Origin: an uncultured Prevotellaceae bacterium
Lineage (GTDB): Bacteria; Bacteroidota; Bacteroidia; Bacteroidales; Bacteroidaceae
Assembly: GCA_902786665.1 (NCBI GenBank)
Contig: CADADN010000061.1
Location: 1 to 64,000, forward strand
DNA: 64,000 bases
Direction of reading: 5' to 3'
The notes under the pieces were generated by a model. It had not been told where the DNA came from and did not search any database. It worked only from the letters and a program-made list of their open reading frames with translations. Of this stretch, positions 1-8,427 are shown in pieces; the first letter of the stretch is position 1, and each line of letters opens with the position of its first letter. The translations under genes and the position numbers were made by a program.

Positions 1-223
1 TAAGCCTCCAGCCCAGGGCAACGCCCTGGGAAATTGGGAAGGAGGCAATCGCCCTGTAGGGGCATAAGCCTTTCATCTACAAATGCTTATGCCCCTACAA
101 GGCGACTATGAACATCTTGACACCCAAGGCGTTGCCTTGGGCTATGTGCTTGCAGGCCTTTCAGGCCGCCCTTCGGATACAAGCGGATAATCATTATAAA
201 TAATCATGAATTTCTGTGCGTCT
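1..223. repeat. Palindrome-rich intergenic segment
   Basis: No gene is seen here. The stretch holds several perfect or near-perfect hairpins: CCCAGGGC/GCCCTGGG (12-30), a 13-bp stem GTAGGGGCATAAG (56-68) pairing with 86-98, and CCCAAGGC/GCCTTGGG (123-141). The first and third share the same layout with a 3-nt loop. These resemble dispersed palindromic intergenic repeats and may also end transcription of the minus-strand ATPase gene, although no long T run follows. Confidence 0.6.
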
Positions 224-1963
224 TCAGCTCTCGACGATGCCTAACCGCTCCAGTTCATACCCTCTGATTTGCAGAATGAGCAGGTGCAGCTGCGTCGCGC
301 CTACCAATTGCTTCACCCTCGGTCCTTCGGCGTACTGGCGTATCTGCTCCTCCGCCTCGCTCCATTGCTGGGCTGCCTCCGCTTTTGTCGCGTCGGTCTT
401 GAGGTATTTCAGTTCGAGGATGTAGCTGTGTGCCACCATCGGGTAGTGCGAGTGGTCGGGCATGAGGAAGAAGTCGCAGTAGCCGTGGTTCAGCTCCATC
501 TCCGGGGCTACTAGGTAGTAGGGGTTGAGCGTCAGGTAGGCGTTCATGAAACCTTGCAGGTTGCGCTCGCCCTCTATCAACTGCCGCACGCTCGTCGTCT
601 CACGGTAGGCGTCGGCGATGGTCTCCAGCATGGGTCGCCATTCGCCGCGAAGGGCGGCACCGTCGAATACCTCGTTCAACTGTGTGACATCCACCTTGGC
701 GATGGCCTGGTATTCTCGCAGCAGCCAGTCATAGTACTGTCGGCGCACGTTGTTGTTGGGGATGACGAGTTTCAGGCTGGCGCCAATGGTGTCTCCTATG
801 GTGAGCATGCCATAGTAGAAGAGCAGGCTGATGAAATTCTCTCGGTCGGCCAAACGGCTGGCATCGAAAGACTCCTGCAGCCGACTGACGATGAAGCCCT
901 TCTCCGCTACCTGGTGGATGATGCCGCGCCGGTAGTTGTCGAGGGTGTCGAGTTGGATGAGTTTTCGCATCTTGGCGTAGTCGGTCCGCGTGTTGGGGTC
1001 GATCATCTCCTTGGGGCTGCGACCCGTTTGCATCACACGATTAAGGTAGTAGAGCACCATGTCGCAGTTGAACATCTTCGGGTCGCTATTCACCACATCC
1101 TCAGAGAAACAGTAACCGTCATACCAGGGCTTCATTTCGGCGAGCAGCTCCTCCTCCGTGTGCCCTGCGAGCCTCCCCGCCTCCTTGTAGTAGCGTATCA
1201 TTTCCCGCACGTCTTGCTCGGAAAATCCTAGCATCATATTGAACTCCGCCCTGGTGGAGATGTTCGAGGCGATGTTGAAGCCCGAGGTGAGGTCATCCAT
1301 CGTCACGGGTGAGACCCCCATCATAAGGATGCGTGAGAAGGTGGGCTTGTACTGTTTGAAGGTGTCGCGGTAGAAGCCGTAAGCGTGAGTGAGCCCGTGG
1401 TAGATGGCCTCGCCCTCCTCATTGAGCACAGTGTTGGTGAAGTTGTCGTATTCGTCGATGATGAGATAGAGTGGATGACCGAAGATTTTTGCCTGGATGT
1501 TGATGTAGTTGAGTTTCATCCTGGCGGTCTTGTATCCCTTCACCTTTTCTGGGAAGTCTGCAGCATAATATTGGGCATATTGTTCGGCGAAAGCGTCGAG
1601 CATCATGCTACAGTAGCTGTCGAAGTTACTCTCCAATACGTCCGACGTGCCGCCAATTACCGAGAAGTCGAGGTAGAGGATTTGGAACTTCCCCCGCTCC
1701 TTGGTCGGGTGGTCGGCAATCCACAGTCCCTCGAAGAGCTCTCGGAACTTGTCGCGTTCATTGATGTCGTAGTAGGCACGGAGCATGCTCAGGAAAATGC
1801 TCTTTCCAAACCGGCGCGGGCGAATGAGGAACAGGAAGTTGTCGGTATCCTCCATCAAAGGGAGATACATCGTCTTATCGACGAAATATTTATCTTCGCG
1901 CCTCAGTTGCTTGAAGTCGGAGATGCCGTAGGGGAGTAATTTGACAGGTGCCATCGTTTGCAT
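224..1963 (-). CDS. AAA-ATPase-like protein with C-terminal PD-(D/E)XK nuclease-like domain
   Basis: A protein of about 579 residues of the AAA-ATPase-like/DUF1703 family, common in many copies in Bacteroidales genomes. The N-terminus carries the family opening (LPYGISDFKQL, then YFVDKT) and a Walker A-like RPRRFGKS. The C-terminus carries a nuclease-like pair CDFFL ... ILELKYLK, as in PD-(D/E)XK folds. The biological role of the family is not settled; proposals include defence or mobile-element functions. The reading frame is open up to 2122, but a good promoter at 1983-2014 puts the RNA start near 1976, so the ATG at 1963 or 1954 is the likely start. It lies downstream of the FGE-kinase gene on the same strand but has its own promoter. 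Confidence 0.85.
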   Translation of the reverse strand: MQTMAPVKLLPYGISDFKQLRREDKYFVDKTMYLPLMEDTDNFLFLIRPRRFGKSIFLSMLRAYYDINERDKFRELFEGLWIADHPTKERGKFQILYLDFSVIGGTSDVLESNFDSYCSMMLDAFAEQYAQYYAADFPEKVKGYKTARMKLNYINIQAKIFGHPLYLIIDEYDNFTNTVLNEEGEAIYHGLTHAYGFYRDTFKQYKPTFSRILMMGVSPVTMDDLTSGFNIASNISTRAEFNMMLGFSEQDVREMIRYYKEAGRLAGHTEEELLAEMKPWYDGYCFSEDVVNSDPKMFNCDMVLYYLNRVMQTGRSPKEMIDPNTRTDYAKMRKLIQLDTLDNYRRGIIHQVAEKGFIVSRLQESFDASRLADRENFISLLFYYGMLTIGDTIGASLKLVIPNNNVRRQYYDWLLREYQAIAKVDVTQLNEVFDGAALRGEWRPMLETIADAYRETTSVRQLIEGERNLQGFMNAYLTLNPYYLVAPEMELNHGYCDFFLMPDHSHYPMVAHSYILELKYLKTDATKAEAAQQWSEAEEQIRQYAEGPRVKQLVGATQLHLLILQIRGYELERLGIVES

Positions 1964-1982
1964 GTTTTGGTGAATGACGATG

Positions 1983-2014
1983 CGAAGATAAGCTTTTTTG
2001 TTGACTTCACCAAA
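1983..2014 (-). promoter_or_regulatory. Bacteroidetes-type promoter for the AAA-ATPase gene
   Basis: Read on the minus strand: TTTG (2011-2014), a 20-bp spacer, then TATCTTCG (1983-1990), close to the TAnnTTTG consensus. The predicted RNA start is a dozen bases before the ATG at 1963. Confidence 0.6.
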
Positions 2015-2177
2015 TTTTTGACCTGATAAGGCCATAAAAGCTTCATGTATGTCCTTATAACGCCAAGAAGCCTGGGCGCAACAACCGCCATTCACGTAGG
2101 GACTTGCTTCATGCAAGTACATACGGCAGCATCACGACTTTGTAAAGATTTTTCACCTAGCGGCCCACCAACGCCTT

Positions 2178-2220
2178 GATGCCTTTGGGCGGCCTTTCAT
2201 TTGGCCGCCACATAGGCATC
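2178..2220 (-). other. Nested hairpin 39 nt after the kinase stop codon (copy A)
   Basis: On the minus strand an outer stem GATGCC/GGCATC encloses GGCGGCC ... GGCCGCC with a short A/T-rich loop. The same nested hairpin lies 41 nt after the stop of the paralogous kinase (25019-25061), and the sequence between stop and hairpin is also conserved, including a CACTCGGGC word. It could be a terminator, but no T run follows. A downstream hairpin at this place is also a known feature of DGR variable regions. Confidence 0.6.
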
Positions 2221-2258
2221 ATGCGCGGTAGCCCGAGTGTTTCTTTTTTAAGGGGAAA

Positions 2259-4031
2259 CTATAGGGCAAGGCGCAAGCCGAGGATGTTGAAGCGGCTGTC
2301 GGGGAGCCTGTGGCCCCGATACGACACACGGCAGTGCCTCGCGTTGCGGTTCCAGCCGCCACCGCGGACCACGCGGTAGAAGGCTTTAATTGCATTGCAA
2401 GGGTTGTCGGATGAGGATTTCTCGTAATATCCATAATCATACCAATCCTCACACCACTCACTCACGTTGCCGCTCATATCGTAAAGACCAAGCTCGTTAG
2501 GAGACTTCTGGCCAACGGGGTGAGGTTTACAATTGTTTTCCTCCATTATATACCATTCCTCTTCCCATTCCAATTCCCCAGGCAGAAGCTCGTCACCGCT
2601 GTTCTCCCCATACCACGCCACATCATCCAAGTTGTTACTCCCACTATATTTGTAGTGCCTGCTCTTGGTCCCACCGCGGGCGGCAAACTCCCACTCCGCC
2701 TCCGTCGGCAGGCGGAAATTCCTTCCTATAAGCTGGTTCAGCTTCTTGATGAACTCTTGACAATCATCCCATGAGACACATTCCACAGGGTGCTTGACAC
2801 CCTTGAACCACGACGGGTTCTCGCCCATTACAGCCTCCCACAGCTCCTGCGTCACCTCGGTCTCACCGATGTAGTAGTCTGAGAGCGTCACTTGGTGAGC
2901 TGGTTTTTCGGAAATCATTACATCATCACCCTGCTCCGGCGTGGCCCCCATCATGAACGTGCCGCCCTTCACCTTCACCATATTGAAACTGACGCCTTTC
3001 ACAAAAACAGGGAGGATGGCGGGGTTTGCTTCTACAGATGCTATCCCAGCGGTAATCACCTCCACATCAATATCCTCTTCATCACTGTCATCAGTGTCAT
3101 CATAAACCACCCCGCCTCCGGCAATGTGCTTTTCATTTCCTTGGCCAAGGAACGCATGTATCTCCTCCTCCGTCTGCGGGCGGTCGATTTGGTCGGGAGA
3201 CATCATCCAGAGGACCAAACGACGCATGCGCTCACTCAAGGAGGATGGCAGCGGAATGGAATATCTCTTGTCCGAAGAACGGTCGCTGATGATGACAGAA
3301 GGGTTAGCCGGCCGCTCCCCTGTGAGCATGTTGAAGAGCGTGGCTCCGAGGGCGTAGAAGTCGGTCCATGGACCCATATCCTCCCTGACACCCGACAGTT
3401 GTTCGACGGGGGCATAGCCGGGGGTGTAGGCGATGGACGGGCGCAAAGAGCGAGACTCGTCGGTGACGGAGACATATTTGCTCGCGCCGAAATCAATCAA
3501 CATGGCCTTGCCTCTGGGTGTCACCATGATGTTGTCGGGCTTGATGTCCAAGTGACAGAGAGACGGTTGCTGATGATGGATGCATTCCAATGCCTCCAGC
3601 ATCTGCATGAGGATGCCTGTCACATATTCCTCGCCGAAAGGTCTTCCAGAATGTTTGAGCAAACCAGAGAGGCTCTCACCCTCGACAAAGTCCATCACAT
3701 AGTAGGCTGTATCGTTCTCCTCGAACAGGTCGTGCACCGGCACGAGGTGCGGGTTGGAGAGCTTGGCCATTCGGCGTGCCTCGTTCAAGAAACGCTTCTT
3801 CTGATTCTTGAAATCCTCGCGTCTGCTCTTCACCACGAGGACCGACCGCCCGTCGTCGGCTCGGTCGCAGAAGTCGCCCATGAAGAATTCCTTCAAGGCC
3901 ACGCGCTTGCTCAAGAGCACCTGCTCGGCCTCGTAGGTGATGCCGAAACCTCCCTGACCCAGCACGCGGCGGATGGCGTAGGTGCCCGACTTCAACGTGG
4001 TCCCTCTCTTCAATGTGTTATCAAATGTCAT
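2259..4031 (-). CDS. Ser/Thr protein kinase fused to an FGE/SUMF1-type (C-type-lectin-fold) domain, copy A
   Basis: A 590-residue fusion. Residues about 13-270 are a Hanks-type kinase: glycine-rich GQGGFG, catalytic Lys in VALKEFF, HLDIKPDN near 160 (catalytic Asp kept, but HLD in place of HRD) and DFGAS near 180. After an acidic linker with no membrane segment, residues about 345-590 form an FGE-sulfatase/SUMF1 domain (GGTFMMGAT, LPTEAEWEFAARGG, MSGNVSEW, VRGGGW). The C-terminal 30 residues contain only one Cys, so the two-cysteine FGE active site is absent and a ligand-binding role is more likely than catalysis. The last 30 codons (2262-2351) differ sharply from the paralogue at 25102-27087 in the manner of a DGR variable region. 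The start at 4031 follows a TATCTTTG box at 4065-4072; the in-frame ATG at 4067 lies inside that box. Confidence 0.88.
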   Translation of the reverse strand: MTFDNTLKRGTTLKSGTYAIRRVLGQGGFGITYEAEQVLLSKRVALKEFFMGDFCDRADDGRSVLVVKSRREDFKNQKKRFLNEARRMAKLSNPHLVPVHDLFEENDTAYYVMDFVEGESLSGLLKHSGRPFGEEYVTGILMQMLEALECIHHQQPSLCHLDIKPDNIMVTPRGKAMLIDFGASKYVSVTDESRSLRPSIAYTPGYAPVEQLSGVREDMGPWTDFYALGATLFNMLTGERPANPSVIISDRSSDKRYSIPLPSSLSERMRRLVLWMMSPDQIDRPQTEEEIHAFLGQGNEKHIAGGGVVYDDTDDSDEEDIDVEVITAGIASVEANPAILPVFVKGVSFNMVKVKGGTFMMGATPEQGDDVMISEKPAHQVTLSDYYIGETEVTQELWEAVMGENPSWFKGVKHPVECVSWDDCQEFIKKLNQLIGRNFRLPTEAEWEFAARGGTKSRHYKYSGSNNLDDVAWYGENSGDELLPGELEWEEEWYIMEENNCKPHPVGQKSPNELGLYDMSGNVSEWCEDWYDYGYYEKSSSDNPCNAIKAFYRVVRGGGWNRNARHCRVSYRGHRLPDSRFNILGLRLAL

Positions 4032-4064
4032 AACGTGTTTTTGATGGATGAATGTATGATGATG

Positions 4065-4072
4065 CAAAGATA
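4065..4072 (-). promoter_or_regulatory. -7 box for FGE-kinase A
   Basis: TATCTTTG on the minus strand, matching TAnnTTTG, about 34 bp before the chosen ATG. No clear TTTG -33 box was found at the right distance. Confidence 0.45.
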
Positions 4073-4130
4073 AGCATTATTTGAAAAGAAAAGAAAACTT
4101 TTCCTTTTTTTTATTTCTCCCGCGTCTCTG

Positions 4131-4211
4131 CCGCCGTACAAGCCGCCGTCCTAGCCATCGTCCAAGCGGCCGTCCAAGCGGCCGTACAAGCCGCCATCCA
4201 AGCCGCCACAC
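4131..4211. repeat. Period-12 GC-rich tandem array
   Basis: About seven imperfect copies of a 12-bp word of the type GCCGTCCAAGCG in the divergent gap between FGE-kinase A and the RNA methyltransferase. The rest of the gap (4212-4362) is mostly pyrimidine-rich on the plus strand with no recognisable gene. Confidence 0.7.
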
Positions 4212-4362
4212 CGTTCTCCGTAGGCACCGGTTTCGCCGGTGCCCACCTCGGCTCCTCCCTCAGCTCCCTCCCATGGCTCCCATCCCTCACTTCGTCTTTT
4301 GCCTCTTCTCCCACCTGCATAAGAAAAATTTCTCACGCTCGAAAAAAGAAATAAACACCTTT

Positions 4363-4395
4363 TTTGCTCGCTTATTCGATTTTTTCGTAACTTTG
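4363..4395 (+). promoter_or_regulatory. Promoter for the THUMP methyltransferase gene
   Basis: TTTG at 4363-4366, a 21-bp spacer and TAACTTTG at 4388-4395, a full match to the Bacteroidetes consensus; the ATG is 31 bp further on. Confidence 0.7.
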
Positions 4396-4425
4396 CATGG
4401 AAATTAGAGCATAGCAAGAAAAAAA

Positions 4426-6141
4426 ATGGAATTTGAACTGATTGCCAAGACCTTCATGGGGCTGGAACCCATATTGGCACAAGAACTGACAGAGTTGGGG
4501 GCAAATGATGTGCAAATAGGGCGCAGGATGGTGTCTTTCAAGGGAGACAAGGAACTGATGTACCGCGCCAATTTCCAGTTGCACACCGCCATACGCATCC
4601 TAAAACCCATCATCCACTTCAAGGCGAGAAGCGCCGACGACGTATACAACGAGGTGTTGAAAGTGGACTGGAGCAAATATCTTGACCCGAGCAAGACCTT
4701 CGCCGTCGACTCCGTCATCTTCTCCGACGAGTTCAGGCACTCCAAATTCGTTGCATACAAGGTGAAGGACGCCATTGTCGACCAATTCAGGGAGAGAGCA
4801 GGCAGCCGGCCCAACATCTCCATCACCAACCCGGACATCAAACTGCACATACACATCGCCGATGAAGACGGCACACTGAGCCTTGACTCCAGCGGGGAGT
4901 CCCTGCACAGAAGGGGATACCGGCAGGAGTCTGTGGAAGCGCCACTCAACGAGGTGCTCGCCGCCGGAATGATTCTCATGACGGGATGGAAGGGCGAGTG
5001 CGACTTCATCGACCCCATGTGCGGGTCAGGCACACTGCTCATCGAGGCGGCTCTCATCGCACAGAACATCTCCCCGGGTGTCTTCCGAAAAAACTACGCC
5101 TTTGAGAAATGGCCCGACTTCGACGAAGACTTGTTCGACATGGTATACAACGATGATTCCAAGGAGCGCGACTTCAACCACCATATCTATGGCTACGACA
5201 TTGACATGAAATGTGTCAACACCGCACGCCTCAACGTCAAGGCTGCCGGACTATCGAAAACCATCACCGTGGAGCAGGCCGACATCAAGGACTTCACTCA
5301 GCCTGCTGAGAAAAGCATCATGGTGACCAACCCGCCATACGGAGAGCGTATCTCCACGCCGGATCTCTTGGGCACATACCGCATCATAGGGGAAAAACTC
5401 AAACATGCTTTCACCGGCAACGAGGCGTGGATTCTCAGTTACAGGGAGGAATGTTTCGAACAAATCGGACTCAGGCCTTCCATCAAAATCCCGGTCTTCA
5501 ACGGCTCTCTGGAATGTGAGTTCAGAAAATACACCATCTTCGAGGGAAAACTGAAATCCTTCCGCAACGAGGGGGGGGTGGTGAAGACCGAAGAGGAGAA
5601 AGCCGCCATGGCCGAGAAGCACCGCTTCAAGAAAAACAGGGAGTTCAAGCAACGTCTTGACGAGGAAAGCGAGAACGAGGAAGGCGACATCCGCTCTTTC
5701 ACCTTCCATCATCACCAGATTGACACTTTCAAACAGATGGAGTCTCGCGAAGACAGGCGACAAAGCAGGGATAGAAAGCGCGATTTCGACGACGACCGCG
5801 ACAACGACCGTGGAGGGAGACGCTTCGACCGCGGCAACGACCGCGGAGGAAGACGCTTCGACCGCGACAACGACCGCGGAGGGAGACGCTTCGACCGCGA
5901 CAACGACCGGGGAGGGAGACGTTTCGACCGCGACAACGACCGGGGAGGAAGACGATTCGACCGCGACAACGACCGCGGAGGAAGACGCTTCGACCGCGAC
6001 AACGACCGGGGAGGAAAACGATTCGACCGGAACGGGCGCAATGACAAAAGAAAATTTGACAACAAGCGGCCTTTCAGCGACAGACGGCCGGACGACCGGC
6101 GCGGAAACCGTAAAAACGATAGGAGAGACAACGATGAATAA
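4426..6141 (+). CDS. THUMP-domain class I SAM-dependent RNA methyltransferase with a repetitive RGG-like tail
   Basis: 571 residues. The N-terminal part is a THUMP RNA-binding domain, followed by a Rossmann methyltransferase domain with the SAM-binding motif DPMCGSGT and the catalytic motif TNPPYGER typical of N2-guanine RNA methyltransferases (RlmL/YpsC group). It most likely modifies 23S rRNA. The last 130 or so residues are a highly charged tail rich in Arg, Asp, Asn and Gly. It contains about seven near-identical 10-residue repeats (NDRGGRRFDR type) encoded by a 30-bp DNA repeat, which the E. coli enzyme lacks and which is likely disordered and RNA-binding. The stop overlaps the start of the next gene by 8 bp, suggesting translational coupling. 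Confidence 0.88.
   Translation: MEFELIAKTFMGLEPILAQELTELGANDVQIGRRMVSFKGDKELMYRANFQLHTAIRILKPIIHFKARSADDVYNEVLKVDWSKYLDPSKTFAVDSVIFSDEFRHSKFVAYKVKDAIVDQFRERAGSRPNISITNPDIKLHIHIADEDGTLSLDSSGESLHRRGYRQESVEAPLNEVLAAGMILMTGWKGECDFIDPMCGSGTLLIEAALIAQNISPGVFRKNYAFEKWPDFDEDLFDMVYNDDSKERDFNHHIYGYDIDMKCVNTARLNVKAAGLSKTITVEQADIKDFTQPAEKSIMVTNPPYGERISTPDLLGTYRIIGEKLKHAFTGNEAWILSYREECFEQIGLRPSIKIPVFNGSLECEFRKYTIFEGKLKSFRNEGGVVKTEEEKAAMAEKHRFKKNREFKQRLDEESENEEGDIRSFTFHHHQIDTFKQMESREDRRQSRDRKRDFDDDRDNDRGGRRFDRGNDRGGRRFDRDNDRGGRRFDRDNDRGGRRFDRDNDRGGRRFDRDNDRGGRRFDRDNDRGGKRFDRNGRNDKRKFDNKRPFSDRRPDDRRGNRKNDRRDNDE
5797..6032 (+). repeat. 30-bp coding tandem repeat (RGG-like tail)
   Basis: About seven copies of a 30-bp unit inside the methyltransferase gene, each encoding NDRGG(R/K)RFDR. 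Copies differ mainly at third positions (cgcgga versus cgggga), which suggests expansion followed by drift under selection for the protein sequence. Confidence 0.85.
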
Positions 6142-8332
6142 GTATTTTTTCCACATCCTGCTCACACTGCTGGCCATCCTACCTATTTCCACCATGGCAC
6201 AGAAGAAGACGTTCAGCCTCGAAGACCTCAATTACGGGGGCATCAACTACCGCTCGATGACACCGGAGAACCAAACCTATGCCTGGTGGGGCGACGTGCT
6301 CATCCACAACACAAGGAACACATGCCACAGCATCGACCCCAAGACATTGGAAGAGACCCAAATCCTTTCAAGCGATGACGTCAATAAGGCCCTCAAGGAA
6401 AACGCCGGGGGAACGGCCGCCATGAACGAGACGTTCGGTTACTTGGGTTCTGCCTCCTTCCCCTACCCCGACCAGCCATTGGCTCTGTTGGAGAACGCTT
6501 CCATCAGGGTGCTTTACGACTGGAAGGACAAGAAAGTGGTGTGGAAGCAGAAAGCTGGATACGACATCAGCGACTGGAGCCCGGCATCAAGGGCGCAAGC
6601 CTTTGTCGACGAAAACAACCTCTTCGTCATGGACGCCGAGGGCAAAAAGCACCAGTTGAGCTCCGACGGCAGCCGAGAGATCGTGTATGGGCAAAGCGTG
6701 CACAGAGATGAGTTCGGCATCTACAAAGGAACCTTCTGGAGCCCCGACGGAAAAAGACTCGCCTTCTACCGCATGGACCAGAGCATGGTGAGCGACTACC
6801 CGCAGGTGAACCTCTCCACACGAGTCGCCACAGAGGAGCCCGACAAATACCCCATGGCCGGGGAAACAAGCCACAAGGTCACCGTGGGGGTCTACGACCT
6901 CGTCTCCGACAAGACCATCTACCTCAAGGCGGGAGACCCCACCGACAGGTATTTCACCAACATACAGTGGAGTCCTGATGCCAAGCGCATATACATACAG
7001 GAACTCAACCGCGACCAGACCGACATCGAACTGACCGTCTACGACGCGGTGACCGGCAACAAGGAGGGGGTCATCTACAGGGAGCACAACGACAAGTATG
7101 CCGAACCCCTCACCCCCATCACCTTCTTGCCCTGGGACGACCAGAAATTCATCCTGCAAAGCCAGAAGGACGGGTACAACCACCTCTACCTGATGGACAC
7201 CAAGGGAAAAGAACTCAAGCAAATCACGAAAGGGCCGTGGGTGGTGCTCGACCTCATCGGATTCTGCAAGAAGAGAGGAAGCCTCATCATACTATCCACC
7301 GAGGCCAACCCCATACAAAACAATCTCTATGAGGTGAAGATTGCCAATGGAAAGCGCACACTGCTCGACAACGGGAAAGGGTGCCACGCCAGCATCTACC
7401 AGCCCGATGGCAAGCACTCCTCCATCCTCTCCGCATCAGGCACCATGCTCTTTGACAACTATTCCGAACCGGACGTGCCGAGAAACATCGAACTCATCAC
7501 ACTAGGACAAGACAAGCGCGGAAGACTGTTCACAGCCAACGACCCGTGGAAGGACTACGATGCGCCGGAATTCTCATGCGGAACCATCAAGGCGGCCGAC
7601 GGTGTCACCGACCTCTATTACCGCATGGTGAAACCCACGAATTTCGACCCTGCCAAGAAATATCCTACAGTCATCTATGTCTATGGTGGACCGCACGCCA
7701 GGAACGTAGAGGCTGATTGGCACTACAGTTCCAGGGGATGGGAGACCTACATGGCACAGAAAGGATACCTTCTCTTCATTCTCGACAACAGGGGAAGTTG
7801 TGACAGAGGATTGGAATTCGAGCAAACCACCTTCCGCCAACTCGGACAAGTGGAGATGGCAGACCAGATGAAGGGTGTGGAATTCCTCAAGCAACTGCCT
7901 TACGTCGATGCCGACCGCATGGGAGTGCACGGATGGAGCTACGGAGGGTTCATGACCATCAGCCTCATGACCAACCACCCCGATGTGTTCAAGGTGGGCG
8001 TGGCAGGAGGACCTGTCATCGACTGGCAATGGTATGAGGTGATGTATGGGGAGAGATATATGGACACGCCGCAGACCAATCCCGAGGGATATAAGAAAAC
8101 CTCGCTGCTCAGGCAAGCTGGAAACCTCAAGGGACACCTGCAAATCATACAGGGACTCAACGACAAGACCGTCGTGCCGCAGCACTGCCTGAGATTCATC
8201 GACGAATGCATCAAGGCCGGCACGCAACCCGACTTCTTCGTCTATCCCGGTGAGCCCCACAACATGCGGGGACACAAGAGCGTGCACCTACACGAGCGCA
8301 TCACACAATACTTCGAGGACCATCTGAAATAA
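6134..8332 (+). CDS. S9B-family peptidase (dipeptidyl-peptidase IV type), exported
   Basis: 732 residues starting with a signal peptide (MNKYFFHILLTLLAILPIS, cleavage near TMAQ). An N-terminal beta-propeller of the DPP-IV type is followed by an alpha/beta-hydrolase domain. The catalytic triad can be read directly: Ser602 in GWSYGGF, Asp677 in GLNDKTVV and His709 in GEPHNM. The family removes X-Pro or similar dipeptides from peptides in the periplasm, which fits the peptide-fermenting lifestyle of Prevotella. The frame is open further upstream inside the methyltransferase tail, but the signal peptide fixes the start at 6134, overlapping the previous gene by 8 bp. Confidence 0.9.
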   Translation: MNKYFFHILLTLLAILPISTMAQKKTFSLEDLNYGGINYRSMTPENQTYAWWGDVLIHNTRNTCHSIDPKTLEETQILSSDDVNKALKENAGGTAAMNETFGYLGSASFPYPDQPLALLENASIRVLYDWKDKKVVWKQKAGYDISDWSPASRAQAFVDENNLFVMDAEGKKHQLSSDGSREIVYGQSVHRDEFGIYKGTFWSPDGKRLAFYRMDQSMVSDYPQVNLSTRVATEEPDKYPMAGETSHKVTVGVYDLVSDKTIYLKAGDPTDRYFTNIQWSPDAKRIYIQELNRDQTDIELTVYDAVTGNKEGVIYREHNDKYAEPLTPITFLPWDDQKFILQSQKDGYNHLYLMDTKGKELKQITKGPWVVLDLIGFCKKRGSLIILSTEANPIQNNLYEVKIANGKRTLLDNGKGCHASIYQPDGKHSSILSASGTMLFDNYSEPDVPRNIELITLGQDKRGRLFTANDPWKDYDAPEFSCGTIKAADGVTDLYYRMVKPTNFDPAKKYPTVIYVYGGPHARNVEADWHYSSRGWETYMAQKGYLLFILDNRGSCDRGLEFEQTTFRQLGQVEMADQMKGVEFLKQLPYVDADRMGVHGWSYGGFMTISLMTNHPDVFKVGVAGGPVIDWQWYEVMYGERYMDTPQTNPEGYKKTSLLRQAGNLKGHLQIIQGLNDKTVVPQHCLRFIDECIKAGTQPDFFVYPGEPHNMRGHKSVHLHERITQYFEDHLK

Positions 8333-8351
8333 ATAGGATTGAGGCTCCCAG

Positions 8352-8423
8352 CCCCTCCTGAAACTTCCTGGCCCCTCCTACAACTTCCTACAACTTCCTA
8401 CAACTTCCTACAACTTCCTACAA
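8352..8423. repeat. Period-10 tandem array between the peptidase gene and purD
   Basis: About six to seven copies of the decamer acttcctaca with exact 10-bp periodicity. The array ends only a few bases before the purD ATG, so it occupies the place where a ribosome-binding site would be. Confidence 0.85.
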
Positions 8424-8427
8424 AAAA

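Noticed and set aside
5251-6231. Long minus-strand frame opposite the methyltransferase tail
   Set aside because: A Val/Ser/Ala-rich reading produced by the 30-bp repeat; it has no domain and the plus-strand gene is certain.
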